Origin: Gymnopus androsaceus JB14
Lineage: Eukaryota; Basidiomycota; Agaricomycetes; Agaricales; Omphalotaceae
Direction: 5' to 3'
Assembly: GCA_009733575.1 (NCBI GenBank)
Contig: ML769540.1
Location: 99,281 to 163,280 of the forward strand
Length of the DNA: 64,000 nt
The notes below the pieces were generated by a model that was given only the letters and a program-made list of their open reading frames with translations, did no database searches and was not told the DNA's origin. Position 1 is the first letter of the stretch, and every line of letters starts with the position of its first letter. A program made the position numbers and the translations under genes. Positions 37,237-48,118 of this stretch are shown here, piece by piece.

Positions 37237-38184
37237 ATGCCTAAGCTCTCCTCTGTTGTTTTTGCTGTCGTCGCTTTCGCCCTCATAGGCGTTGAGGCTA
37301 CCACGTTCGTCTTTGTTTTCCTATTCATGTGATTGACCATTGACAAATTTTCATACTGTCAATAGCCCATACAACCCATCCACCCCCAACAAGCGCGTCT
37401 TTCGCAGAGAAGAAGATTTTGTCTATCATCAGGTGGCTCGAGGGGAGACTAGTGCAGCTCGTCGCGCCGTCGATGTTCAGCGCAGAGGTGTAGTCGGCAC
37501 CGTCGCAGCTGGCGTCGCTGGCATGGAGGCTTACCACTTGTATGAAGAACACGAGAAGGATAAGAACAAAGACACTGGTTCGGAGACTCCTCCCACTCGT
37601 CGTGCTGTCGATGTCCAGCGCAGAGGTGTAGTCGGCACCGTCGCAGCTGGCGTCGCTGGCATGGAGGCCTACCACTTGTATGAAGAACACGAGAAGGACA
37701 AGAACAAAGACACTAGTTCAGAGACTCCTCCCACTCGTCGCGCTGTCGATGTCCAGCGCAGAGGTGTGGTTGGTACTGTCGCAGCTGGTGTCGCTGGCAT
37801 GGAGGCCTACCACTTGTATGAAGAACACGAGAAGGACAAGAACAAAGACACTAGTTCAGAGACTCCTCCCACTCGTCGTGCGTTGATGTCCAGAGCAGAG
37901 GTGTGGTTGGTACTGTCGCAGCTGGTGTCGCTGGCATGGAGGCCTACCACTTGTATGAAGAACACGAGAAGGATAAGAACAAAGATGCCAGTTCGGAGAC
38001 TCCTCCCACTCGTCGCGCTGTCGATGTCCAGCGCAGAGGTGTGGTTGGCACTGTCGCAGCTGGTGTCGCTGGTATGGAGGCCTACCACTTGTATGAAGAA
38101 CACGAGAAGGATAAGAGCAAAGACACTAGTTCGGAAACTCCTCCGACTCGTCGCGCCTCAGATGTTGAATACAATCTAGATTAA
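37237..38184 (+). CDS. Secreted tandem-repeat protein, paralogue 2 (Kex2-processed-repeat-like)
   Basis: The start at 37237 gives a signal peptide (MPKLSSVVFAVVAFALIGVE). An intron follows, then KRVFRREEDFVYHQVAR and five 46-residue units. Each unit has AVDVQRR, GVVGTVAAGVAGMEAYHLY, a charged EEHEKDKNKD stretch and TPPTRR. Cleavage after RR would release a peptide with a Gly/Ala-rich hydrophobic segment (glycine-zipper spacing) plus an acidic/basic tail. Such layouts are known as Kex2-processed repeat proteins in fungi. That this one is processed is inference. Unit 4 is one base short (137 bp), so the physical frame changes there and ends at 38179, while units 4-5 and the natural end (ASDVEYNLD, stop to 38184) are in the next frame. 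Possibly an assembly error in a repeat, or a real truncation. Promoter motifs are shared with paralogue 1. Confidence 0.68.
37460..38148 (+). repeat. Five tandem 138-bp units in the secreted protein gene
   Basis: Unit starts (CGTCG) at 37460, 37598, 37736, 37874 and 38011; the array ends at 38148. Four units are exactly 138 bp and unit 4 is 137 bp. Units are nearly identical, which suggests recent expansion or gene conversion. Confidence 0.85.
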
Positions 38185-38640
38185 AGGTCTGAAATCCCGT
38201 AGAATTTAAACCTTTTTTGTTGATTCTCTTTGTCGTATGTAGTATCAATCAAATCTTCGCTCGCAGAGTATATAAAAAAGACCTTGAAGAATGTAAGACG
38301 AGTGAACGAACCAAAACAAAAAGTGGAACGTTGGTTCGTGCATTCTTCATACCCAATGCTAATAGATATCACAGTGGATTTGTGGCAAACGGCGAATGGG
38401 TGCAAAACTTGCGAAAGCTAGAAGCATATAATATTTATTATTGTAGAGGGCTCTCTTCGACCGGAGATCTAGATTAAAGGTCTGAGAACTTGAATGTTTA
38501 CATCCTGGAAAATAGTCTGCAAAAAACCCTTGAAAGACGTAAGGCGTGCGCGCGAATTAAATAAATGTGGAACGTCGGTTCCGCACATGCATGCGGATCC
38601 TTCACATGGAAATACATACCCAACAAAATCACGATGTCTG
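38165..38640. repeat. Duplicated 3' flanks of the secreted repeat genes
   Basis: ATCTAGATTAAAGGTCTGA occurs at about 38171 and again at 38464, each followed by related sequence (a CTTGAA/GTAAG segment, then TGGAACGT-GGTTC). A looser copy follows paralogue 1 from 36020. This points to a third gene copy reduced to its tail. Confidence 0.6.
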
Positions 38641-38683
38641 ATTGATAGACAGTGAATCTGAGGACAGCGGCAAAGTCGTATAC

Positions 38684-40318
38684 TTACTTTATAGCCATCT
38701 CACAGGCTTTCAAGCTCGCAACAGCTGCGAAACAGATCATCGGTGTGACCATGTACGAGATCTAGAGCAACGAAATCGGTAACATTAGTAGAGGCATCGC
38801 ATCGATGACATACAGACTGCTCACCGCCAAAAACTTGGCTACAGCCATCTTCTCCGCCTCATCCGCCTTGCTGACGTCTGCAAGCGCACTGAGTCTCATT
38901 GCGGTCGGTCCAACCTAGATATAGTCGTTTTATTATTGACATTCATGAAAGACAGCAAGTACGAACAGGCATCATCATCATGCTAAACCAGAGGATCGGA
39001 TCGTCTGATAGTAGATGCGTTTTCGCCGCCAGAGCGTATATGACTGGTATGCTGATACTGGAAAAGGAATGTAAACATAAGCTATCCATCTCCTACCGAA
39101 TATCCTAGTAGGACTCACAGTGGCATGACAATGAACCGCGCTATAAGGACGCAAATTGTAGGAGTAAGTGGAATAGGTCCTGAATCATGGCCCTGCCGCA
39201 TTTTCACATATGTGGAGTGAAGCTAAGTGCTGATATAGAAACCAGGTTTGTAACGATACTTGAGAGCTCACTTTTACTCCCACGATGATAACCTGTGTGC
39301 TGGCGAAAAGATTTCCGATATTTTTCAAGGACACAGTCAACCATGCCATGAAAATTCCGTCTTTATCGAAAAAGCTGCGGTGTAAGGGAGGAATTAGGCC
39401 AACAAATATACCTGTAGATATATATATTAACACTCTTTATCCTCGATTGAGATTCTAGGATCCGCACCTATGCATGCACCTATAAAAGGCGCATTCCAAA
39501 ACTGATACAGAAAGGACCGAGTAGAGTGTGCCCAAGAGCGGGTCCGCTGCTTTCCTTTGACAATCAAAGGGATGCTTTCTTCCCCATCCTCGACTGGCTC
39601 ATCCTCGGAAGGTTCGATGCCTTCTTCCGAGGTTGGCTCAGTATCGTCCTTTTCTTCTTTAGGTTTCAACAACCTTGGCCCAAGACTGAACGTGAGGGTA
39701 TTGGAGATGGCTGCATTGATAAGAAAATAGCTTCTTGCACGATCAATGGCGCCGGCCGTGTTTCCACCAGATATTGGTGATAAGGCTCCCGATACCGCAA
39801 AAGATTGTAGGAGAAGGAGAGGGAGAGATGTAGAGTTGTTAAATGTGAGCTGTTGTTGAAGGTAAGCTCCAGTATTCATAACAGAAGGAACGGGAGAGCA
39901 AGCTCACGGCAGCAGTAACCCATGGAGGTAGCTAAAAAAATATCATTACTTTGTACATCATTTTAAGTCACAATGAAAGTCACCTTGAAGATTTTAGTGG
40001 CAGTCATCCCAAGAATAATTGAAATAATGTTATATCCAAGTCCCCAAACTGAAAGACGATCAGATGAATTCCATGGACTGTTTCACACTCACTAATGATA
40101 GGTGTGTATTTTCCGATAGTTTCTACGCTGAACCCTGATCCAATGTCAATGAACAGCAAGCAAGGCATGAACAGTGTAACAGCTAAGCTCGACAGGTCTA
40201 CCGCAGACTTGCTGCTAACTAGACCGAGATATCCAGCGATAGTGCCATAGAATACCGTGAGCAGAACACTGGCGGATGCTTCAAGTGAGCCTATGAAAGC
40301 CGTTAAGATGGAGGACAT
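38684..40318 (-). CDS. Auxin efflux carrier (AEC) family membrane transporter
   Basis: Multi-spanning transporter of the PIN-like/AEC family. Starts at 40318 (MSSILTAFIGSLEASASVLL). The first exon has GTIAGYLGLVSSKSAVDLSSLAVTLFMPCLLF, the hallmark N-terminal helices. Then come LGMTATKIFKLPPWVTAA, NSTSLPLLLLQSFAVSG, DRARSYFLINAAISNTLTF and a long acidic hydrophilic loop (EEKDDTEPTSEEGIEPSED). The C-terminal helical bundle follows: PIPLTPTICVLIARFIVMP, SIPVIYALAAK, SDDPILWFSMMMMPVGPTA and ISYMVTPMICFAAVASLKA, with the stop at 38684-38686. The two five-helix bundles with a central loop match the family architecture. Fungal members usually lie in the ER or vacuolar/plasma membrane. Substrate unknown. 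Confidence 0.85.
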
Positions 40319-40849
40319 GGATGGAGATGCGGAAGGAAGGAAGTGTCACTGTCAGTGCCTGTATGTGAATTGCTCGCAACATGACAAAACGGGAAGAGAT
40401 CATAAAGCGATGACCTCATTTCTCGTCGTCATTAATAATAATAGAACACAAGCGCCGTACCAAGCGCCCAAATTCAAGTCCTGTACGCGGTGTTTTTCGA
40501 GGTTGTAAAATGCTAAAGATATGTATTCAAGTATGCATTGTCCTTTTTCACCGTTCACAGTGGGCTTCGAAGAGTCGGAGATTGACGGCGCCTTGTACTC
40601 TAAATCCTATCACCGCTGGGTGTTGAAAAAACGAGTAATCAGGAATCAGCATCCGCTTGTCCATTGAAGCCCTCTCTGTCGTGAAAGAGGACACTGGCGA
40701 AACCAAAGTGGGCGAAACAATCAAACAAAGGAAAGCTCTACAAGTAATAAACCACTTCCATCTCCTGCTATAGTGCTACTTCAACGATGATCTTCCTGCT
40801 CTACGTCCGGCTATCATCCTATAATTTATATCAACAACCACTAGACAGC
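40319..40849. promoter_or_regulatory. Upstream region of the AEC transporter
   Basis: Promoter by position. No exon, repeat or element boundary was seen. Confidence 0.3.
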
Positions 40850-42085
40850 TTGAACCACCGACTCTCGCTGCAATAGGTTCATGGTTGAATAAGTATTGGT
40901 TTGTAGTACAGGTCTTGGACGACCGCCGCAACTTGAAGATCATAAATTTATCGACCACTGCCTCGATCGATAGAATCGTCCAAGGCCGACACCGAAAGTG
41001 CTAAGTACCTGCTTTTTCGGTCAGCGAGTGAGGCCGGAAAGCTATCAGCTTGTGCTTACAGACCTACTTAGATTATAAGTATGGCTAAAGTGGGTTAGCT
41101 CGACGCAAACACCCTGAAACACTCTGACGAAAGATGCTTACCTGAAACGGTACCACACAGGAAGCGGAGGCCAGGCCGAGATAAGGAAAACAGGATTAAA
41201 TAAAATGCATGCTTGGAAGCGAATTTAACGATGGAATGAAAGAGAAGAAAAAGCTCTGGGCTTTCTCGATCAGCAAAATCAAAGCGGAACTGGACCAGCC
41301 CTTTTTTCGAGATTCTTTTTCTCTTTATATCGTCAGTAGAAAGGTATGGTCGGACTCTCAATAGCTAGATGAATACTCGCGGGCTCAGATTATTTTGACT
41401 GGGCCTGGCAGCATTGCATGACCGCGTCACTGCAAGCAAACGATGCATGACTGTCTTGTCACCCAGTTCGTTCCTGGCAGAATCACCTCGATTGTGAGTT
41501 TTTGGGAATCGCGTTCAACGCTTGAAGCAACATATCTGCTTCATGGTAATCTGCTTTTAAACATACGCGTATGTTAGTACTTGAAGAGAAAGCGTGGTCT
41601 CACGGCTCACGCCATCACTGTTCTGATTCGCCACCGTTGGTTGGCACGTGGTAAAGCACGACCGCGTCGTTGTTGCCATTGGCCATTGGGCGTAGAAAGA
41701 TTAAGCAAGAAAAAAAGACTTTAATGATATGAATGATACAATACAGGATCAGCAACGGGGGATGGAAAACATAGTAGGGATTCGGGAAAGGCTATCCTCG
41801 AGTTCGAGTCACGATAGTAGTAGTAGTAAGGGTCGCGTTTGTTATATGCCATGGAGCGGATCCTCCTCCGAGCTGAGAATGACAAAGGATTAGGTTAGAA
41901 TGAGTTGCACCTGCTCCAGGAAAGCATCAATCTGATCTCCATCCTCCATTCAAGATTGGCAGGAGTTTTATCTTGTTTTATATGTCAACCCTCATAAGTG
42001 AATTGCAAAGCTCCTATTAACATTGTTTGCGGAACTTTTTCTAAAGAGAAAGCAAGGCATCAGTAGTAAGCACCAATAGGTGAGG
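40850..42085. repeat. Segmental duplication, copy A (with SUMO pseudogene)
   Basis: Direct-orientation counterpart of about 51180-52330. Shared landmarks include CTCGATCGAT, CAACATATCTGCTTCATG, TGGCACGTGGTAAAG, TTGCCATTGGCCATTGGGC and the SUMO 3' exons. Copy A has small deletions relative to copy B. Similarity fades near 42085, just before the Copia relic. Confidence 0.82.
41792..42040 (-). pseudogene. 5'-truncated SUMO pseudogene
   Basis: Corresponds to exons 3-5 of the intact SUMO gene at 51971-52536. The exon-4 sequence keeps KQDKTPANLE but has two faults. A TGA replaces an Arg codon (GGTTGACAT against GGTCGACGT in the intact copy), and one base is missing after the LE codons, which shifts the frame. 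The intron between exons 3 and 4 is collapsed to a few bases. Exons 1 and 2 are absent. It cannot make SUMO. Confidence 0.88.
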
Positions 42086-42512
42086 AACCAGCCAAGATTT
42101 ACAGTGATCTTGGAGTCCTTGAGCCACAGCTTTGGTTTCTTCATGCAGAACTTGTGCAGAACTTGCTACATTACATTTTGAACACACCTAACTAGATAGA
42201 AATAATAATATAAAGGCTCTGAAAAAAAGATTGAGCTACTTTACAGCTGTGTGCAAAATTATCCGGAATTCAAAAAATTTCAAAAATCTGAGTGGCTGTG
42301 TTGAAATCACATGGAAAGAGTGCACTGCCTCTATGGGTAAACTGGGATTTAAGTGCTGTACTTCAGATGCCAGTGTATACACCTTCAAAGAAAAAGGCAA
42401 AACCATAATTGCCATTGTATATGTTGATGACACATTGTTCATGAGTTCTGATAAGGACTTAGTCCTAAAAAAGAAAATGGAATTTATGAAAATATGGGAC
42501 TGCCATGATCTA

Positions 42513-45500
42513 TGGTGCACTTCACTTAGTCACTGCAAAATTTTTGCAAACTTTATTAAGCCTTCAAAAAAAGAGATTTTCCTTAGTCCTTTTGCCAATC
42601 GACTCCTTTTCGTAGTAGGAACAGAACACCAAGATGGATTATTGATAAGTTCAAAACTGAATGAGATATAAATATTTATAGTGCTCAATTTGGCGCGCCT
42701 GCATAAAGTTGCACTCTACTGATCAAAAGCACTAGCTACAGCCTCCAGGATATGTCTGTGAGACGTATATTTGCATGAACTGAACTGTTGCACATGCAAT
42801 TGAGTGGATTGAGTGTCCTTCCCCTCCTGATAAGCATCCATCCATCGATACATGCAATGCTCCCATCTCCGAATTGTCTCAATTGCTATTGACTCTAATG
42901 CTTTTGGCATGTTCTCCTGCAAAGTGCTGAAGGAGTAATCACAATGTTCATGGAGATATTTCTTCACCGCACCCCAGAAGTACTTAATAAAGTTTAGTTC
43001 ACAGTGGAATTTGGAAAGGAATATGCAAAGATGACTGGCATTCTCGATTACCTCCTGCACAAGTGAGCGCTGTGCGAGAAAGTCCGGCTGGTGCTCCAAT
43101 ATCTTCTTGCAGCAACATGTCTCCAATTCGGGGTTGCACTTCTTGCATTTCCCTCAAAGTGAATTGGCTTCAGCAAAGCCACGCTCCCGCAGGACCTGCT
43201 TTATTCCCTTGGGCTGATCTGGATGCTCTGGATGTGATGCAGGAAATATCATGGATTGGGAGATTATAATCCCTGAAGCATCCAGATACCAGCCATGTTG
43301 TTGATGTGCTTGCTTTCCTCCAGGATCAATATTCATGTGTGTTATGAGTAACGCATCTTCGGCATATGCTGAATGACCTTGAGAGTTGCCGACCATAATC
43401 AGTGCCTGATATCCAGTGCCATGCACTTCTTCGAATGCAGGAATGATTTTTTCTTTCAGCTGTGGATGCTTTCAGTTATTGCATACAAAGTGAGATAAAG
43501 TTGAGAACTTGCCTGTTTCACAAACAATTCACCAGTCCAATATCCTTCATAGTTTTTGCCGCACTCCATGCTCTGGCTCCCATTCCTGAGCCATCTGACA
43601 GTACTGCAAAGTGCATCACTCTTATGGATCCCACAACCGACACCTTTCTTCCTCAGCATATGCTGATCCCTAAAGACCCAGTTTTTCACTTGAGCATTGT
43701 TTGCTTGAGCTGTCATCTCATCATGAGCAAGCAACACAAGTCTTTGCTCGACATAATTCTTAGGAGCATACAACAGCTCTTTCCCCACATCTCTGACAAT
43801 ATACTGTACAAGCCGCTTCATATGAATTGCCATCTTTGGCAGAAACCTCTTCTGTCAAACAGCAACAACATCTGGATGGTCATGACCATCAAAGTACAAG
43901 CCTTTCTTGTGTGAGATGTATTGAAAACCTTTGCCAATTAACCAGCGTCGAGCTGTACTTAGCGAAATCCCTCGCCCGACTTTCATCTGGATACGTGGAA
44001 GCAGCTCAACTTCCATGTATTTCTTTAAACCCTTGGGCATTTCATCCTGCACTATCTTCTGAAGGTATTTGTTGGCCTCCTTTGGAATGAGCTCACCCTT
44101 GGTGAACTGTGCAAGCTTCTTGGGATACATGGCCCATTTATGGCTGCGTATGTACACCCGGAGTTCTGCCTTGATGGTTGGATCATCAAGCAGCGAATAA
44201 ACCTTTGCATGACACCCTTTTCTTGAGCCTGGAAGACGACAATTCTGCACCCATTCTTGTGTCTACTTTCGAAGATTTCGACCACTGTTGTTGGCTGCAA
44301 ATCCTTGGCTGAGTGCTGCCTTCTGTGATGCATTGATGCTGCATAAGCCTCACTTCACCTGCATCTGAAGGTTGCTTTGGATTGCACGGGCTCAATAGGA
44401 TTGCAATCCATTTGGACCACTGGCAAAATTGGTTTTTGGTGAACGTATAACCTTCGCAATATCGTCCAAAGCCTTCGTTAACACCTTCAGTTTATCCTCC
44501 TTCCTTTCCTTCTGAGTCGTTTGCCAGGGCACGTCAAGTTTGTGCTGTTTGAGTGGAACAACTGCTGGAAGCAGATTAGCACTCCGCTTGCCATTCGAGT
44601 TCACCACATCTTCCTCAGTACCATCCTCAAGATCATTTGCAATCCTGTTCTCCTCCTCAAGATCATCCTCTTCTTCGCTTTCATCTGAATGATTGGATGC
44701 GTAATCAACAAGATCTGCTGGTGAAGATGAAGATTCAGCTTGAGCTTGGAATGGTGTGGACACTGATGATGATGAAGAGGGAGAGGGAGCTGGAGGTGGT
44801 TTTTTCTTGGTGAACATGTTGCGCATGAGTGCAATTTGAGGGTTGGTTCTGGACAAGTAATCAATGGTGCGTTCTTTACTACTGGATTTCTGGTTATAAC
44901 TCACAATGTCTTTGCGTCCTCTTTTCCTTGTTGCAACTCCCACCATTCCTTATCCTTTCGTTGGCCAGATCATTTCGAATGCCCATTGTATCCAAGAGAA
45001 CGATCCTGCTCCAATGTTTTCCAGTTTTTATCCCCCCAGTTCAGCACTTCATATGGGGTCTCCTTCAATAATTCCGCAACCTCATCTCTAATCTCATCCA
45101 ACACCTTCTTATCATATTCTTGCAACTCTTCATCACTATCCCAGTCAGAATCATCATCATCTTCAACATCCCCTTCCCATTCTGATTCTGACTCAAACAG
45201 GAATTCCACACTGCTGTCATACCCACAGTCAGCGAGATCTTCATCTTCATCAACATCAATGATTTCTGGTCCTGGAACAGGTGAATTGGAGGGGGATTGT
45301 TGTCTGTACAATCCTCAATAATTCTTTGTTCAGCTTTTGCAAGACGAGCATGAGCTGCAGCTTCAGATTGGTTATTTTTCCTTTGCCCCATGGCAGTAGC
45401 AAGGATAGAATTTTATACATATATTTGTATGCCACTGCACGCTGCCCACTGTTTTCTCTATTTTCCCTCCAAATCAGCCAAATCAGTCCCCATATGTATA

Positions 45501-45566
45501 AAAATTTCGGCTTCCAGCCAATTTTGTGTGTGGAATAAGTTTGCAGTGACTAAGTGAAGCGCACCA
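42513..45566 (-). mobile_element. Tc1/mariner-type DNA transposon (3,054 bp) inside the Copia relic
   Basis: Inverted ends of at least 27 bp with one mismatch: TGGTGCACTTCACTTAGTCA on the left, TGGTGCGCTTCACTTAGTCA as reverse complement of the right. It is flanked by the dinucleotide TA on both sides (42511-42512 and 45567-45568), the standard Tc1/mariner target. It carries a decayed transposase on the minus strand. Confidence 0.88.
42716..45391 (-). pseudogene. Decayed DDE transposase of the mushroom Tc1/mariner group
   Basis: From the ATG at 45391 (MGQRKNNQSEAAAHARLAK): an acidic low-complexity region, ETPYEVLNWGDKNWKTLE and SLGYNGHSK (then stop); in other frames RGISLSTARRWLIGKGFQY, LLAHDEMTAQANNAQVKNW, YEGYWTGELFVKQ, GTGYQALIMVGNSQGHSAY and FHCELNFIKYFWGAVKKYL. 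At least four frame breaks are needed to join them. The first acidic motif (HDE) is kept. The second, where related proteins have D before NSQGHS, reads G; the third, where an E is expected in NFIxxFWG, reads K. Even a repaired frame would lack two catalytic acids. A TGA after DVVAV falls where Arg is expected. Confidence 0.82.
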
Positions 45567-46614
45567 TAGGTGAACCAAAAGAGTTCCTTGGCATGCACAT
45601 AACTCATGATCACAAAAAGAAAAAATTGTTTCTTGACCAAAGGAATTACCTTATCAAGATCATTTGCCAATTTTGCATGGATAAAGCAAAAGAAGCTCAC
45701 ACCTCATTACCTTCTTCTTGGACACTATCTGCAAACAATGCTCATGTAGACCCTCAACTGCAACATCAGTACCAAAGTGTCATAGGTAGTGATGTGCTGA
45801 TATACCAATTTTTTGGCTAAGGCTAGAACTGCACAGAACTGATAATCCTAAGTTCTGTTTGTAATAAAACACAGTCAATAAGAAAACTATAGTGAGCCCG
45901 AGCTGATAGTTAAAATCCACCGAGGACCTATTGTACCCAAGAGGTTGCAGAGTAATGGTACACATAATGGTACCATACTTAACTTTGTGAATGCACCTCA
46001 ATCAAAGTCCTATATGCAGTATGGTGTAGCAAGGCAAGGCAGCCACATGACCAAACTTGCTGTAGCTACTTCAGGAGCATGGAACAATTAGGAAGAATCT
46101 CTATCCAAGCCTTAGTGTTTTCCCAAGAACCATATGCTACCAAGCATCTAGACTCAAGACTGCATGGAACTAGGAATAATAACTAGCTTCCCATTGGCGA
46201 GGAAAAACATAGAATACTTCCAAGGGCTGTTCTGCTAAAGAAACTGGTAAGCTTTGTAAAAGGCAAATGACTTGAGTCAATTTGGACCAAAATCCCAAAA
46301 GTCGACCCAATTGAGGAAGGCAAATGAACAAGGCAGAGAAATGATGAGTCAAAACCATACTACACATGCATTTATGGACAATATCTCATCTTTTCCTATT
46401 TACTTATTCTGTTTCACTTTATCTTGCTCAGTTTCTCTCATTTTCCTATTTATTATATCTTGCTCAGCATATAAGGGTAGCTACTCTATCTCGGAATACC
46501 AAGTTAGACTTGATACCTGAAACGCAGTTCTATCTTAGGACCTGTAGTGATTTGTACATGCTCAGATGTGTCTGCATCATCCTCTAGTATCATTGTGCAG
46601 TGACATAAAGGCTC

Positions 46615-46763
46615 CCAATTCACACTAAGTTGTTTGTTGAGTTGGCATACTTGACCCATGCTTGGGTGTTTCACCTTGGATACGCGAAGTCATTTGTTGA
46701 GTCTGCATACTTGACCTATGCCTTGGTGTTCATGCAGATATTCAAAGTGGTTTGTTGAGTTGG
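46615..46763. repeat. About 60-bp tandem repeat within the hAT element
   Basis: Motif TTTGTTGAGTTGGCATACTT followed by GACCCATGC and a TTGGTGTT segment, seen at about 46635 and 46692 and begun again at 46751. The third copy is interrupted by the solo LTR and continues at 47255. Confidence 0.65.
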
Positions 46764-47254
46764 TGTTATATCCATGCAACCTCCATCACTCACAATTGAC
46801 ATTACCATGATTGTTCGGCACCGCCAAGCAATTGCCACCAGTGAGCATTGGATATTCTTTGCAAGTTCCAATTCATTCTTATTGTTTATCTTTTATATTA
46901 CTTATTGTTCTTCTATTGAATTAACTGTCAACTCTTATTGTACTTCTACTGAATACTTACCTACCTTGGTCTCATAGCTCTTTGAGTATATAAGCTAGAG
47001 TATTCTGTTTAGTAGTCTTCAGTTAAATATCAACTTGGATAACCAGTTCTCTGGAGATTACCTTTGTCATTGTCTCTATTGTTTGTTGGCCTTCTGCCAA
47101 CAATGATTTCTCTCTTCATTGGACTACGTGATGTAGCAAGGGTGTTGTTAATAACTTCACCACTAGTCCATCATCTTGAGCAGCAGTTGCTATCAATTGC
47201 TGACAATCCGTTGGCAAACCTTTCCCACTGCTTGATTGTAGCACACTCCTAACA
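46764..47254 (+). mobile_element. Solo LTR (491 bp) nested in the hAT element
   Basis: Begins TGTTATATCC and ends CTCCTAACA (TGTTA/TAACA inverted ends). Exact 5-bp duplication GTTGG at 46759-46763 and 47255-47259. Contains GTATATAAGC as a likely core promoter. Third level of nesting: LTR in hAT in Copia. Confidence 0.85.
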
Positions 47255-47537
47255 GTTGGCATACTTGACCCAGGCTTTGGTGTTTGCTTCCTCCCCTCAA
47301 TTAGTTCAGTGTGTTGTCATACACTAGTTGACTTTTCACAACCTTCCTCAAATACAAACCTTATTCATTTGCACTGCCTGTGCCTCTGTTGAGTGCTTTC
47401 TTCATAAATCAAATAGTAATAGAGGGAACCTTTGACAACCTCCTTCCTTGCATTAATTAAACCTTTTGGATTGAATCTGATTGGGGTGATTGTTGTTTGG
47501 TTGGTTTCATACCTAGCACAAATCTAACTCATCAGTG

Positions 47538-48118
47538 CAGGCTAGGGCTCAGAGCCTTTGAGCCCTCCGAGCCCAGCCTGACCTTGACAAGGCTCACAAA
47601 GGGCTCAAGGCCAGGCTGTAAATTTTGCAAGCTTTGAGCCCGGGGCCTCAAGCATATAATTTCCGGAAGGCTTCTGACTAATTTTGGAAATGTGTTATGC
47701 TAATATGGGCTCCCCAACCAGAGTGCAATTCATATCTACCTTATATTAACATCTTATTACATTGATATCTTGCAATTTTAGGATACTATGTAGATAATAC
47801 TATGCTACTGACCAGTAACATGCAGCCTCAAGTGCATTGTATTTTCTGTAATGATCTTATATTATATCAAATCAATATTTTGATATTTAATAATAATAAT
47901 ACTAAAGAAAGAAAAAGTGAAAACAAATACTTGAAAAATACTAAAAATGTTGATGTTTGTGTACTCTCTGAGCTGGGGCTCAAGCCTTGAGCTGGCCCTA
48001 GCCCTTGGGTAAGGCCAGGCTCAGGATTTTAGTGAGCCTTGGCCGGGGCTTTCTGAGCTCTAGCTGCAGCTCCTGAGCCCAGCCCTAGCTGCAGCCCCTG
48101 AGCCCAGCCCCAGCCCAC
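47538..48118. repeat. GAGCCC/GGGCTC-rich inverted arms of the hAT element
   Basis: 47538-47660 and 47970-48118 are both dense in GAGCCC or its complement and AGGGCT motifs and can pair with each other around an A/T-rich loop. Such subterminal motif clusters are common in hAT elements as transposase-binding regions. They may also mark a smaller nested hAT derivative. Confidence 0.5.

Noticed and set aside
37460..38148. CRISPR-like regular repeats
   Set aside because: 138-bp coding units in a eukaryotic secreted-protein gene, without spacers.
41095..41361. Minus-strand 88-codon frame in duplication copy A
   Set aside because: Not preserved in copy B at 51.4-51.6 kb, so it is unlikely to be coding.
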